The position numbers were made by a program, and so were the translations under genes. Of a DNA stretch of 64,000 nt, positions 45,081-53,317 are shown one piece after another (position 1 is the stretch's first letter; each line of letters begins with the position of its first letter). This DNA comes from UBA1858 sp965227695. Its GTDB lineage: Bacteria; Pseudomonadota; Gammaproteobacteria; UBA4575. The notes beneath the pieces are model-generated. The model was not told the origin of the DNA and searched no databases. It saw nothing but the letters and a program-made list of their open reading frames with translations. Location: assembly GCA_965227695.1 (NCBI GenBank), contig OZ245760.1, forward strand, positions 1,922,001-1,986,000, given 5' to 3'.

Positions 45081-46190
45081 TCAATGTCGACGCATTGCAT
45101 TTATAAGACTCTCGAATGCGCCCGCTATGCCCTTAGGTATAAATAAAACTACCAGCACAAATATAAATCCCATGATAAGCGTCCATGTTTCTAAAAATAT
45201 TTCTGTTTCAGAAAGTGACCCCTGTATTCCTACTACAAAAATCGCACCAAGCATTGCACCCAGTAGACTTTGTCTTCCTCCAACGGCACACCATATGACT
45301 ATAGATAAACTGAGAGGAACACCCAGGAATGTCGGTGAGGCAAATTCCATTACAATCGTGTATAACATGCCCGCAAGCCCGGCAATTCCAGCTGAAAGTG
45401 AGTAAGCGAATATTTGATAATGAGCTACATCATAGCCAAAATAACGAACTCTATCTTCATGATCACGTACTGCTTGTAATATTTTACCTGTTTTACTTTT
45501 AGTAACTGCCAGGGAAAGGAATAGACTTAGCGTCAAAAATACCGCAATTAAGTAATATGATGAACTTCCGTAAGCATCGAACTCAAAACCGAGTATCTCC
45601 AACTGCGCTAAGTCTGTGATTCCATTGAACCCACCCGTAATTCTTTGCTGATCAATAATTAGTAAATTTACAACAACAAGTATGGCCAGAGTAATTATTG
45701 CAACATATACACCTGTGATACGTCCTCTAAACATAAACCAGCCAACTAACATTGAAAAAATAACTGGAATGGCAATACCAAGTATTATTGCTAATGTAAG
45801 AGAATAAAAAGGCTCCCAGATCAGAGGTAATGTTTCAACATTATTCCAAACCATAAAGTCTGGCAGCCCCTCAGCGCCAGTATGAATAGGTACTGTCCTT
45901 AGCTTTAATGTCATTGCCATACAGTAAGAACCCAAGCCAAAACTCATAGCTTGACCCAAGTTAAGGATACCGGCATAACCCCAGGACAGACTTAAAGCCA
46001 TGGCAAGGATACCCATCACTAAATAGGTTGAAAACTTATTTAACAAATAAGCGTTATCCATAAAAGATGGTATTAGAAAGATAATCACACATACTAATGT
46101 ATAAGTGACAATTTGAAGCTTCGTATTTGTATGACTTTTTGATACTTTTGATAAAGATAACCGCGTCTGCTTATTAATTGTAGAGTTCAT
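45081..46190 (-). CDS. HAAT-family ABC transporter permease (LivM/UrtC-like)
   Basis: 369-residue membrane protein with about ten hydrophobic helices after a ~28-residue polar start. Conserved LivM/UrtC segments: SLSWGYAGILNLGQAMSFGL and VRDHEDRVRYFGYD, the cytoplasmic coupling loop. It starts six bases after the first permease stop. Forms the heterodimeric channel with the LivH/UrtB-like subunit. Confidence 0.93.
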   Translation of the reverse strand: MNSTINKQTRLSLSKVSKSHTNTKLQIVTYTLVCVIIFLIPSFMDNAYLLNKFSTYLVMGILAMALSLSWGYAGILNLGQAMSFGLGSYCMAMTLKLRTVPIHTGAEGLPDFMVWNNVETLPLIWEPFYSLTLAIILGIAIPVIFSMLVGWFMFRGRITGVYVAIITLAILVVVNLLIIDQQRITGGFNGITDLAQLEILGFEFDAYGSSSYYLIAVFLTLSLFLSLAVTKSKTGKILQAVRDHEDRVRYFGYDVAHYQIFAYSLSAGIAGLAGMLYTIVMEFASPTFLGVPLSLSIVIWCAVGGRQSLLGAMLGAIFVVGIQGSLSETEIFLETWTLIMGFIFVLVVLFIPKGIAGAFESLINAMRRH

Positions 46191-46196
46191 AAATAC

Positions 46197-47072
46197 TTAT
46201 CTTCTTACTTTTGCAGAAAACAAGCCTTGTGGCCTAAAACGAATTAATATGACGATTGCTAATAATACTAAAGCCTTAGCAAATGTATCGTTGCTATAAA
46301 AAGATATAAAACTCGATAATTCACCTAATATTATTGCGCTCAGCACTGTACCCATTAAGGATTCAACCCCTCCAAGAACCACTATCAAAAAGGCGTCTAC
46401 GACATAGGTTGTTCCCATTTCAGGGGATACACTTTTAAGCGGAGATATTAATGCGCCAGCGAGACCCGCTAAACCTGCACCATAAGCAAATGTAATACCA
46501 TAAATTTTACTGCTGTTAATACCAAAACTACTCGCAATTTCCGGATTCTGCGTAATTGCACGCAGCTTTATTCCATAAGTAGTTCGATACATCAAATACC
46601 AAGTTAAAATGAAAAGCGCTGATGCAAAACACAGAATAAATATTCTGAAAGCTGAAATTTCAATGCCGAACAATGAAACACTGTCAGCTAATGCAGGTGG
46701 CATTTCTACATATCTTAATTCGCCACCAGCAGATAATCGAATAGCTTGTTGCGCAATCACCCCGATACCCCAGGTCGCTAAAATAGTGTCTAATGGCCGG
46801 GCATATAAATGCCGTATCACTGTCTTCTCTATTAACCATCCCAGCAACGCAACAATAATAAATATAAATATAAGGCTTTGAAACAAGCCTAAGTTAAAGA
46901 AAGTCTGCAATGCCCACGCACTGTATGCACCGAGCATAACAAACTCACCATGTGCAAGATTTATTACTCCTGTCGCACCATAAATTATTGCCAAACCCAG
47001 TGCGACTAACAGTAGTATCGATGCAACACTCAAGCCTGTGACTAATTGTGATATTATTGCAACTGGATCCAT
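46197..47072 (-). CDS. HAAT-family ABC transporter permease (LivH/UrtB-like)
   Basis: 291 residues with about eight membrane helices. Shows GATGVINLAHGEFVMLGAYS at the N-terminal side and the coupling-loop pattern AITQNPEIASSFGIN typical of UrtB/LivH proteins. It follows the binding-protein gene by 63 bp and precedes the second permease by 6 bp. Confidence 0.93.
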   Translation of the reverse strand: MDPVAIISQLVTGLSVASILLLVALGLAIIYGATGVINLAHGEFVMLGAYSAWALQTFFNLGLFQSLIFIFIIVALLGWLIEKTVIRHLYARPLDTILATWGIGVIAQQAIRLSAGGELRYVEMPPALADSVSLFGIEISAFRIFILCFASALFILTWYLMYRTTYGIKLRAITQNPEIASSFGINSSKIYGITFAYGAGLAGLAGALISPLKSVSPEMGTTYVVDAFLIVVLGGVESLMGTVLSAIILGELSSFISFYSNDTFAKALVLLAIVILIRFRPQGLFSAKVRR

Positions 47073-47135
47073 GTCAGTTTCTTATATTTAAATGTGGAAG
47101 CCGGACTGCTGTCCAGCTTCCAATACCTGAGAAAT

Positions 47136-48383
47136 TTATGCTTTTACCTGCTTCAATCCGGCCTCTGTACACACCTGATCAGGATAAGCCTTGTATGGAA
47201 CTGGTTTTAGCCATTCTGATGATTGTTTTAAAATCTCAAACTGGCCATCTGACTTACATACACCAATTTTTGGCCATAGATATGTATGTAATGTAGCAGG
47301 ATCCAGGCGCACTGGACCTTGTGGTGCTACCAGCTCTACTCCTTTAACAGCTTCACGAATTGTTTGAGGGCTAATATCACTTGGGTCTAGTTTTTCTACT
47401 GCTTGCTTAAACATATATACCTGGAAATAAGATGGCTCAGATACAAAATGTGTTACTTTATCCTTGCCCCATCGGCTGCGGTATGATTCAACAAATTTTT
47501 GGTTTTCCGGGGAATCCCAAACCATAAAATATGGTGCGGAAGTAAAGTGACCGGCTGCTGCATCACCACCCATTGCAGCAACTTCATTTTCCGATGTTGT
47601 TAAACTTGCCATTGGCATTGATTCCGGATCCAGTCCTGCTGCACGATACTGACGATGTAATGCTACAACAGAGTCACCGACTACCGTTGAAAATATTACA
47701 TTTGGTTTTTCACTGCGGAATTTATTCACAACGGATGCGAATTCAGAGTGTCCCAAAGGCACATATTCTTCTGCAACCACTTCACAACCCAACTCAGCAA
47801 GTAATTTTTTGCAGTAATTATTCTCTTCTTTCGGGTAAATATAATTAGAACCAATTAGATACCAGCGCTTGCCAAATTTTTCTACCAACCATGGTACAAA
47901 TTCATCTTGTTGCTGATTTGGAACCGCACCTGTGTAAATTACATTTTTAGAACACTCTCTTCCTTCATAAAGTGTTGGATACCAGTAAAGATTGTCTCTC
48001 TTTTCGAAAACTGGCAATACCGCCTTTCGACTGGCAGAAGTGTAGGATCCAAACACACTTACACAGCGGTCGTTTAAGACAAGCTTACGTGCTTTTGCTG
48101 CAAAGGTCGCTGGATCTGATGCTGGATCTTCAACAACTGGGGTAATTTTCATACCATTGATGCCACCAGAATCATTAATCTCTTCGATTGCCATAATGGT
48201 GGCTTTGTTCAGTGATTCTTCAATTATTCCTGTTGTTCCGGTTAGCGAGAACAAAACACCAACCTTGATTTCACCTTTAGACGCAAACGCTAAAGATGAA
48301 TTTTTAATCCATATATGAGGTGCTGCGAGTAATCCTGTACCAACAACTGCTTTTTGTAGAAACGACCGCCTAGCTTTTTTCAT
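47136..48383 (-). CDS. Periplasmic amide/urea-type substrate-binding protein with Tat signal
   Basis: Extracellular receptor of the ABC importer. From ATG 48383 it is 415 residues; a TTG/GTG extension to 48416 is less likely, since GGAG lies upstream of 48383. The N-terminus KKARRSFLQKAVVGTGLL carries a twin-arginine signal, so it is exported folded. The mature part is a Peripla_BP_5 domain of the UrtA/FmdD/AmiC group (VGVLFSLTGTTGIIEES, YPTLYEGRECSKNVIYTGAV). It is homologous to AmiC in the same operon, the latter lacking the signal. Substrate is probably a short amide. Confidence 0.93.
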   Translation of the reverse strand: MKKARRSFLQKAVVGTGLLAAPHIWIKNSSLAFASKGEIKVGVLFSLTGTTGIIEESLNKATIMAIEEINDSGGINGMKITPVVEDPASDPATFAAKARKLVLNDRCVSVFGSYTSASRKAVLPVFEKRDNLYWYPTLYEGRECSKNVIYTGAVPNQQQDEFVPWLVEKFGKRWYLIGSNYIYPKEENNYCKKLLAELGCEVVAEEYVPLGHSEFASVVNKFRSEKPNVIFSTVVGDSVVALHRQYRAAGLDPESMPMASLTTSENEVAAMGGDAAAGHFTSAPYFMVWDSPENQKFVESYRSRWGKDKVTHFVSEPSYFQVYMFKQAVEKLDPSDISPQTIREAVKGVELVAPQGPVRLDPATLHTYLWPKIGVCKSDGQFEILKQSSEWLKPVPYKAYPDQVCTEAGLKQVKA

Positions 48384-48542
48384 AACACAGATTCTCCAGG
48401 TTATTAAATTATTCAAAATTTAAAATGATGCCCTGAAGTAGACAGCACAAGAGAAGTTTCAGAGACCCATCAGGATAATGGATATATGCCAGAGAGCCTT
48501 ATGTTTTAGGAAGTTAAAGAAACTTTTGGATGAGGTGGCTGA

Positions 48543-48632
48543 GAAAATTAACATAAATGCCTACCAGACTGCATCTAATGCAGGGCAATTGGGCATTCGT
48601 TGCCTCAGTTGTGAGATGGCGCCGTTGCCACC
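48543..48632 (-). promoter_or_regulatory. ANTAR-type antitermination leader with terminator
   Basis: In the transcript direction, hairpin P1 (48632-48615) is stem GGTGGC/GCCATC around the hexaloop AACGGC, which has A at loop position 1 and G at 4 as ANTAR proteins require. Then P2 (48604-48592) is GGC(AACGAAT)GCC, again with AACG at the loop start. The 3' arm of P2, AATGCC, is also the 5' arm of a long terminator hairpin (48597-48556) that closes on GGCATT, has an inner CTGCAT-TAG-ATGCAG stem, and is followed by TATGTTAATTTTC. Formation of P1-P2 and of the terminator is therefore mutually exclusive, the known ANTAR mechanism. AmiR is the obvious ligand. Confidence 0.8.
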
Positions 48633-48660
48633 TGCCTTATAGGTGAGATAAGGTAATTGG

Positions 48661-48689
48661 ATGCTAGCTGAATAGCTCTTGGGCGTCAA
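48661..48689 (-). promoter_or_regulatory. Sigma-70 promoter inside the 3' end of amiR
   Basis: TTGACG (48689-48684), 17-bp spacer, TAGCAT (48666-48661), the -10 overlapping the amiR stop codon. Initiation near 48654 would give a leader that begins just before hairpin P1, about 270 nt before the binding-protein ATG. This makes the transporter-amidase genes a separate unit whose transcription is gated by the leader. Confidence 0.6.
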
Positions 48690-49365
48690 TAATTGTTTTT
48701 GCCACAGCGCTGACCGTGATTCTTCTTTCCATTGCCTGTCTTTGTATATGCTTATGTGCCTGATCCTCGGATAGGTTCATCTGTTGCATAAGTAATGTTT
48801 TGGCACGTTCAATATTTTTCATGGAGACAAGATTATCATCCAGCTGTTGTATTCGTTTTCTCAGCCTGTTTTCATACAAATAATGACTACGCGCGACTGT
48901 CAGCACAGATAATATTGCCTGATGATTTGCAGGTAGATGGATAGTTCCATGAGGCGCGCAATTCTCCAGCAATTTCAGATCAACGGTGCCTGCTTGGGGA
49001 ATAATGATGATTAGAGAGAACTTTGGCAATCCAGGTAAACTATCTATTCTTGACGGCAAATTACTCACCATTTCTGAAAAGACAATGTCGTATTCAGATG
49101 TAATTATATCGGGACACGGCCAAATATGTTTTACTTCTGCCCTTGTTTTCTGTAATTCACGTATAAATAAATCGCCATGACTATTTCTTTCAGTAATTAC
49201 TGCTATACAAAGATCTTTAAATTTATAAATATCTTTATTTTCAGCAAACTTATTTGGTACTGACCTAATTTTTTCTCTGGAAGATTTATTACTACTCATC
49301 TGGTATATTAAGTCTTCTCTATCATTTAATTTACATTGAGCAACTAATTTATTTTTCTGCCGCAT
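48664..49365 (-). CDS. amiR: AmiR-type response regulator with ANTAR RNA-binding domain
   Basis: Transcription antiterminator. 233 residues from ATG 49365, overlapping the amiC stop by 17 bp; Met23 is an alternative start that would give a length closer to the 196 of Pseudomonas AmiR. Middle part is a receiver-like domain without a clear phosphorylation Asp, followed by a coiled coil (about 165-185) and a C-terminal ANTAR domain (ERAKTLLMQQMNLSEDQAHK, HIQRQAMERR). AmiC should hold it inactive until amide binds. Its RNA target lies directly downstream. Confidence 0.93.
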   Translation of the reverse strand: MRQKNKLVAQCKLNDREDLIYQMSSNKSSREKIRSVPNKFAENKDIYKFKDLCIAVITERNSHGDLFIRELQKTRAEVKHIWPCPDIITSEYDIVFSEMVSNLPSRIDSLPGLPKFSLIIIIPQAGTVDLKLLENCAPHGTIHLPANHQAILSVLTVARSHYLYENRLRKRIQQLDDNLVSMKNIERAKTLLMQQMNLSEDQAHKHIQRQAMERRITVSAVAKTIIDAQELFS

Positions 49366-50476
49366 AGGAAAGCATGTACGGATCTGCGATCACAGCGGAT
49401 CTGGAAGTATATAAAACATCAAAGAGTCCATTTCTATTGGCTTTCCCCACCCTTGTCCAAACATCAGTATGCGCATTTGTCATATTGAGAGAAATCTGCC
49501 CCTGAGGAGCATCATATTTTGCTCCCAGCACATGTGCACGAAGTATATCGGTCTCTTGTGTATTTGAATTTTTTAATGCTTCTGCGAACATATGTACCTG
49601 AAAATACGCAGATTCAATGCAGGCATTGGTGTATTGATCAGACCCATAGTATTTTTTATATTTCTTAACAAATGATTTACTGGCTTCGTTTTCAATACCC
49701 TCAAAATATGGTGCTGCGGTTATATGCCCCTCACCCACATCTGTGCCCATGGCCTGTATTTCAGCTTCTGTCGTTGTCAAACTTGCAATTGGGAGTTCAG
49801 CAGGATTAAAACCAAAATCTGAATAACATTGATAAAAATCTACGGTTGAACTGCCAACCACTGTCGAGAATATTACATCAGGTCTTACATTTTTAATATC
49901 ACGCATAATGGGCACATAATCATGGTGTTTTGCATTAAAACCAAGATATTTTTCCCCAACCACCTCGCCACTATCTGAAGCCAGAATTTGCTTAACAATC
50001 TTATTTGAAACACGTGGATAGACATAATCGGTACCCACAAGATAAACACGGTTGCCGTAATTCTTCATTAAGAACTTAAATAATTCTGCACAGTTCTGGT
50101 TTGGCGCAGCACCCGTGTATATGACATTTGTGGAAAATTCAAACCCTTCATATACTGTCGGATACCATAACAATCCGTTTAGTCTTTCAACGACTGGCAC
50201 TACAGATTTTCGACTACTTGATGAATAGCAACCAAAAATAGTGCTCACTCCATCTTCTACCATCATTCTTTTTGCCAGTTTACCAAATAAGACAGCATCT
50301 GATTCAGGATCATAATAGATCGGCTCTATTAATTTATCGTTTATTCCACCGGCTTCATTAATTTCTTTTATTGCCATCAAAGTCCCACGCAGCTGAGTTT
50401 CCTCTATTACTGCAAGAGGACCGGATCTTGAAAATAATACCCCAACCTTCCAAGAAGAATTACTTGTTTGACTCAT
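49349..50476 (-). CDS. amiC: AmiC-type cytoplasmic amide sensor
   Basis: 375-residue Peripla_BP-fold protein without signal peptide (MSQTSNSSWKVGVLFSRSG), so it stays in the cytoplasm as AmiC does. Shared segments with AmiC: CYSSSSRKSVVPVVERLN, WYPTVYEGFEFSTNVIYTG and APNQN. In Pseudomonas, AmiC binds AmiR and releases it on binding acetamide. The gene overlaps amiR by 17 bp. It is the first gene of the amide run; a large palindrome precedes it. Confidence 0.93.
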   Translation of the reverse strand: MSQTSNSSWKVGVLFSRSGPLAVIEETQLRGTLMAIKEINEAGGINDKLIEPIYYDPESDAVLFGKLAKRMMVEDGVSTIFGCYSSSSRKSVVPVVERLNGLLWYPTVYEGFEFSTNVIYTGAAPNQNCAELFKFLMKNYGNRVYLVGTDYVYPRVSNKIVKQILASDSGEVVGEKYLGFNAKHHDYVPIMRDIKNVRPDVIFSTVVGSSTVDFYQCYSDFGFNPAELPIASLTTTEAEIQAMGTDVGEGHITAAPYFEGIENEASKSFVKKYKKYYGSDQYTNACIESAYFQVHMFAEALKNSNTQETDILRAHVLGAKYDAPQGQISLNMTNAHTDVWTRVGKANRNGLFDVLYTSRSAVIADPYMLSYAAEK

Positions 50477-50534
50477 ATGGCTGTATATCTATATGGTAGT
50501 TGGTTAGCATTCTCACCCCTGTTCAGGAAAGAAG

Positions 50535-50580
50535 GTATTCATAAAATATTATTAGACTAATAATATAATTTTATGAATAC
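50535..50580. repeat. 46-bp near-perfect palindrome upstream of amiC
   Basis: Outer arms GTATTCATAAAAT (50535-50547) and ATTTTATGAATAC (50568-50580) and inner arms ATTATTAG and CTAATAAT around a single base; the only flaw is a 3-bp ATA bulge. It lies 59 bp upstream of the amiC ATG, in promoter/leader position. Could be an operator, a cruciform or an attenuator hairpin. Confidence 0.85.
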
Positions 50581-50613
50581 AGAATCAGCATGACAGAGTA
50601 AGACTGGAGTTTA

Positions 50614-50635
50614 TTGATGAACGCATGTTCATCAA
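50614..50635. terminator. Hairpin at the end of the 59-residue gene
   Basis: TTGATGAAC and GTTCATCAA, perfect 9-bp arms with a 4-base loop, overlapping the stop codon of the small leftward gene. No T-run. Confidence 0.45.
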
Positions 50636-50811
50636 TCTTCAACCAATGCACTCTTGATTTTCTCTAACACGACTCTCCTCGCTTTCAACTGTTCACGGTA
50701 ATCATGCAAGGCGGTGTTGGAAATTTCATAACTGAGATCCGATAGAACACTTTGCAGGGTTTCAGTTAATATTTCTAATTCTTGCTCGCTAAGTTCTAAA
50801 TTTAATATCAT
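50632..50811 (-). CDS. 59-residue conserved-type small protein
   Basis: MILNLELSEQELEILTETLQ, then SVLSDLSYEISNT...LKARRVVLEKIKSALVED. Start ATG 50811 with GAGG five bases upstream. The pattern xLSExELExLxxxLxxxLSDLxxEIxxTxxxDxRxxLKxRRxxLxxI is one I recognise from widespread uncharacterised proteins of about 60 residues in proteobacteria. Entirely helical, acidic, cytoplasmic. A perfect FNR-type box lies 131 bp upstream. It may be co-transcribed with amiC, 155 bp downstream. Confidence 0.75.
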   Translation of the reverse strand: MILNLELSEQELEILTETLQSVLSDLSYEISNTALHDYREQLKARRVVLEKIKSALVED

Positions 50812-50941
50812 ATTGCCTCATATTCATTTAATTTTATATTACCTGCATTCAATGAATGAACACTGCGATTTATTTATGTCATGTCATTACTTAAAGCCCT
50901 TCTGTACACGTTTTATGTTGAATGTACTGCATATCAATATA

Positions 50942-50955
50942 TTGATCTAAATCAA
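50942..50955. promoter_or_regulatory. FNR/ANR-type box
   Basis: TTGATCTAAATCAA matches TTGAT-N4-ATCAA exactly. It lies 131 bp upstream of the small leftward gene and far (667 bp) from the rightward exchanger gene. The region 50812-51621 is otherwise A+T-rich without a gene I accept. Confidence 0.55.
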
Positions 50956-51621
50956 TTAATTAATAAAGATTGGCTATATATTACTAAACACACAAGTTAT
51001 AAATATTACATTCGTTAAAAAGCGAGTCTCTGCTAACTATTAATACAGACGTTATAGGTTAACTATTCGCTTTTCTTCAGGTATGCCGGGTGCTATGCCT
51101 GTAATATGATATGCATGTTGAAAATATTGGTATCTATACTGTCAATAGAAACACGTTCATCTGAACCTTGATTGATAGACTATTAAAAGATTCGACAAAA
51201 AAATAGCAGCTTAACGACATTATTATTATGCGCATTTCATATCTGATTCATCTATCTATTTATACCTCCTGATCACTGTAAAATGATAATGCTATAAATA
51301 ACGTTTACAAAGTTATCTTACAGTCGACGTTAAATCATTATCACTTGCCTCTACTCTGTTTCACTTTAGTATGAACGTATGCAGGCGTACAATCAGACAA
51401 TTGTTAGTAATACTTACGTTAATACCAACCTCTTTGATTATCCTTGCTTATAGCTTTACTCTCTTGCAAGCGGTAGGAAAGATTACGAAATACTTTACTA
51501 CATTTCCCGTGAGATCTCTCTCGCTTTCAGTATTAATTCCGACAAGAATTAAAACTAGTAAAAGACATATAGTTTCACTCGAATATAAAATCTATTTTTT
51601 ATTAAACATTAAAGTATAATT

Positions 51622-52566
51622 ATGGAACTTGTATTTGGTTTAATTCTATTGCTAGCAGGCGGTGATATGCTGGTACGTGGATCAGTAACAGTTGCGAGAA
51701 AATTTGGTATATCGGAGCTGATGATTGGCTTGACATTGGTCGGCTTTGGTACTTCTACTCCAGAACTCGTTACTAGTATCAATGCGGCACTCGCAGCTTC
51801 ACCAGGTATAGCCGTTGGTAATATAGTTGGCAGCAATATTGCCAACATCCTGTTGATACTTGGACTCACTGCTGCGATTTATCCGATTACATGCCAGTCA
51901 TCGGCTATCAAGCGTGATGGTATTGCACTTATAACTTCTGCGCTGTGCTGCGTTGGAATTGCCCTTTATGGTGAACTGACATTAGTGGCAGGCATGCTCT
52001 ACATTACTCTAATTTTAGCTTATGTCGCTTATACTTACTTGAAAGAGCGGTTTACCCAGATTCCTTCTGCTAAATTACATCGGGATGAAGTAAAACTGGC
52101 CGAACCCTTAGTCACTAATATCTGGTTTGGTCTGCTTATGGCCATAGCTGGAATTACGCTCACAATCTTAGGTGCCAGACTTCTTGTAGAGAGTGCGGTT
52201 GAGCTGGCACGTGCTCACAGTATTTCCGAATCCACGATTGGACTAACTATCGTCGCAGTCGGTACATCCCTGCCTGAAATGGTGACTTCTATGATTGCTG
52301 CGCTCAAAAAGAATACAGCGATCGCACTTGGAAATATTCTTGGCAGCAATATATACAATATCTGGTTTATACTAGGTCTAACTGCTGTTATACAACCAAT
52401 TCCTGTCCCCAAGTCTATTATTGGTGTGGATATATGGGTCATGCTATCCAGCAGTCTACTTCTTATATGGGTATTATGGAAATGGAAGAGAATTTCGCGA
52501 CTTTGCGGTATTCTGTTTTTATTACTGTACAGCGTATATGTGTTGGTAATGATGTACGGTTTATAG
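51622..52566 (+). CDS. Calcium/sodium antiporter (CaCA family, YrbG-like)
   Basis: 314-residue membrane exchanger with about ten helices in two inverted halves. The two alpha-repeats GFGTSTPELVTS (near 42-53) and AVGTSLPEMVTS (near 212-223), each followed by (V/I)GNI(V/L)GSNI, carry the ion-binding Glu residues. ATG 51622 follows a short AT-rich stretch. Moves Ca2+ against Na+ or H+ across the inner membrane. Close to two genes for EF-hand proteins, which may matter for calcium handling. Confidence 0.93.
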   Translation: MELVFGLILLLAGGDMLVRGSVTVARKFGISELMIGLTLVGFGTSTPELVTSINAALAASPGIAVGNIVGSNIANILLILGLTAAIYPITCQSSAIKRDGIALITSALCCVGIALYGELTLVAGMLYITLILAYVAYTYLKERFTQIPSAKLHRDEVKLAEPLVTNIWFGLLMAIAGITLTILGARLLVESAVELARAHSISESTIGLTIVAVGTSLPEMVTSMIAALKKNTAIALGNILGSNIYNIWFILGLTAVIQPIPVPKSIIGVDIWVMLSSSLLLIWVLWKWKRISRLCGILFLLLYSVYVLVMMYGL

Positions 52567-52611
52567 ATGAATTATATGCGTGAACAAGCACATTATCAGC
52601 AACGCTAACTT

Positions 52612-52878
52612 TGTCAGCTTTTACAGGATGCGGTAAATCAGCTAAATGGAGTCCAATTCTCCATGCGCCAGATCACAGACCTACTCGGCACGCGAGCTTA
52701 TGGTGCATTTATTATTCTGCTGACGATACCAAACTTTATTCCTGGCGTCTCACTAGTGAGTGCAGCACTTTTAATTCTTTTCTGCGTGCAAATGTCTTAT
52801 GGAATTAAGCGTCACTGGCTACCCAAAGTCATCAGCAATTACACAATTGCTTTAGATACAGTAAATAAAATAAGGTAA
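52612..52878 (+). pseudogene. ExoD-family fragment
   Basis: The frame from about 52612 reads LLQDAVNQLNGVQFSMRQIT then DLLGTRAYGAFIILLTIPNF, IPGVSLVSAALLILFCVQMS and WLPKVISN, which follows the N-terminal half of ExoD-type membrane proteins (~200 residues). A stop just upstream removes any start for the first part, and the frame ends at about 88 residues, so more than half is missing. It could be expressed from ATG 52663 as a 71-residue piece, but I regard it as a remnant. It follows the antiporter gene by 45 bp. Confidence 0.5.
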
Positions 52879-53317
52879 ATATTTATGACGCATCTGATGT
52901 TACCCTATAATTTTATAAATTCAAGAATTTCAGTAATTAGTACTGAGATTGACATTCGCATTTTGTTTTTTCTAATCAAATTTTACCCTGATATTCGTAT
53001 TTTATCTCCTTTTATAACAACTTCTACACCACTGACATTCAATCTATATATCGTATGAGAGTATCACGTGAACCCACGCATAGAATGAAGTAGATGCCTA
53101 TCTAATCGACACAACAAATGCAACGTTTATCAATTACACAAGAATAAGCATATGATTTCAATTCTTGTAACGTATTTGGTATTGATTAAAAATAAAAAAA
53201 TGAGAGTCAATGGCTCCGCATATTAAATACACGCAACATATTTATAAAATTTATAAAAACCTGTAAATATATATTGGCTAGTACAATTTATTTTGCCTGC
53301 GGAGAGAGGTATAGTTG
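52879..53317. other. A+T-rich intergenic region
   Basis: About 440 bp between the ExoD remnant and the convergent transporter gene. No gene, hairpin or repeat recognised. Confidence 0.4.

Noticed and set aside
51371..51619. 82-residue frame before the Ca2+/Na+ exchanger
   Set aside because: Ends three bases before the next gene and has one hydrophobic stretch, but the rest is random-looking and no RBS is visible.
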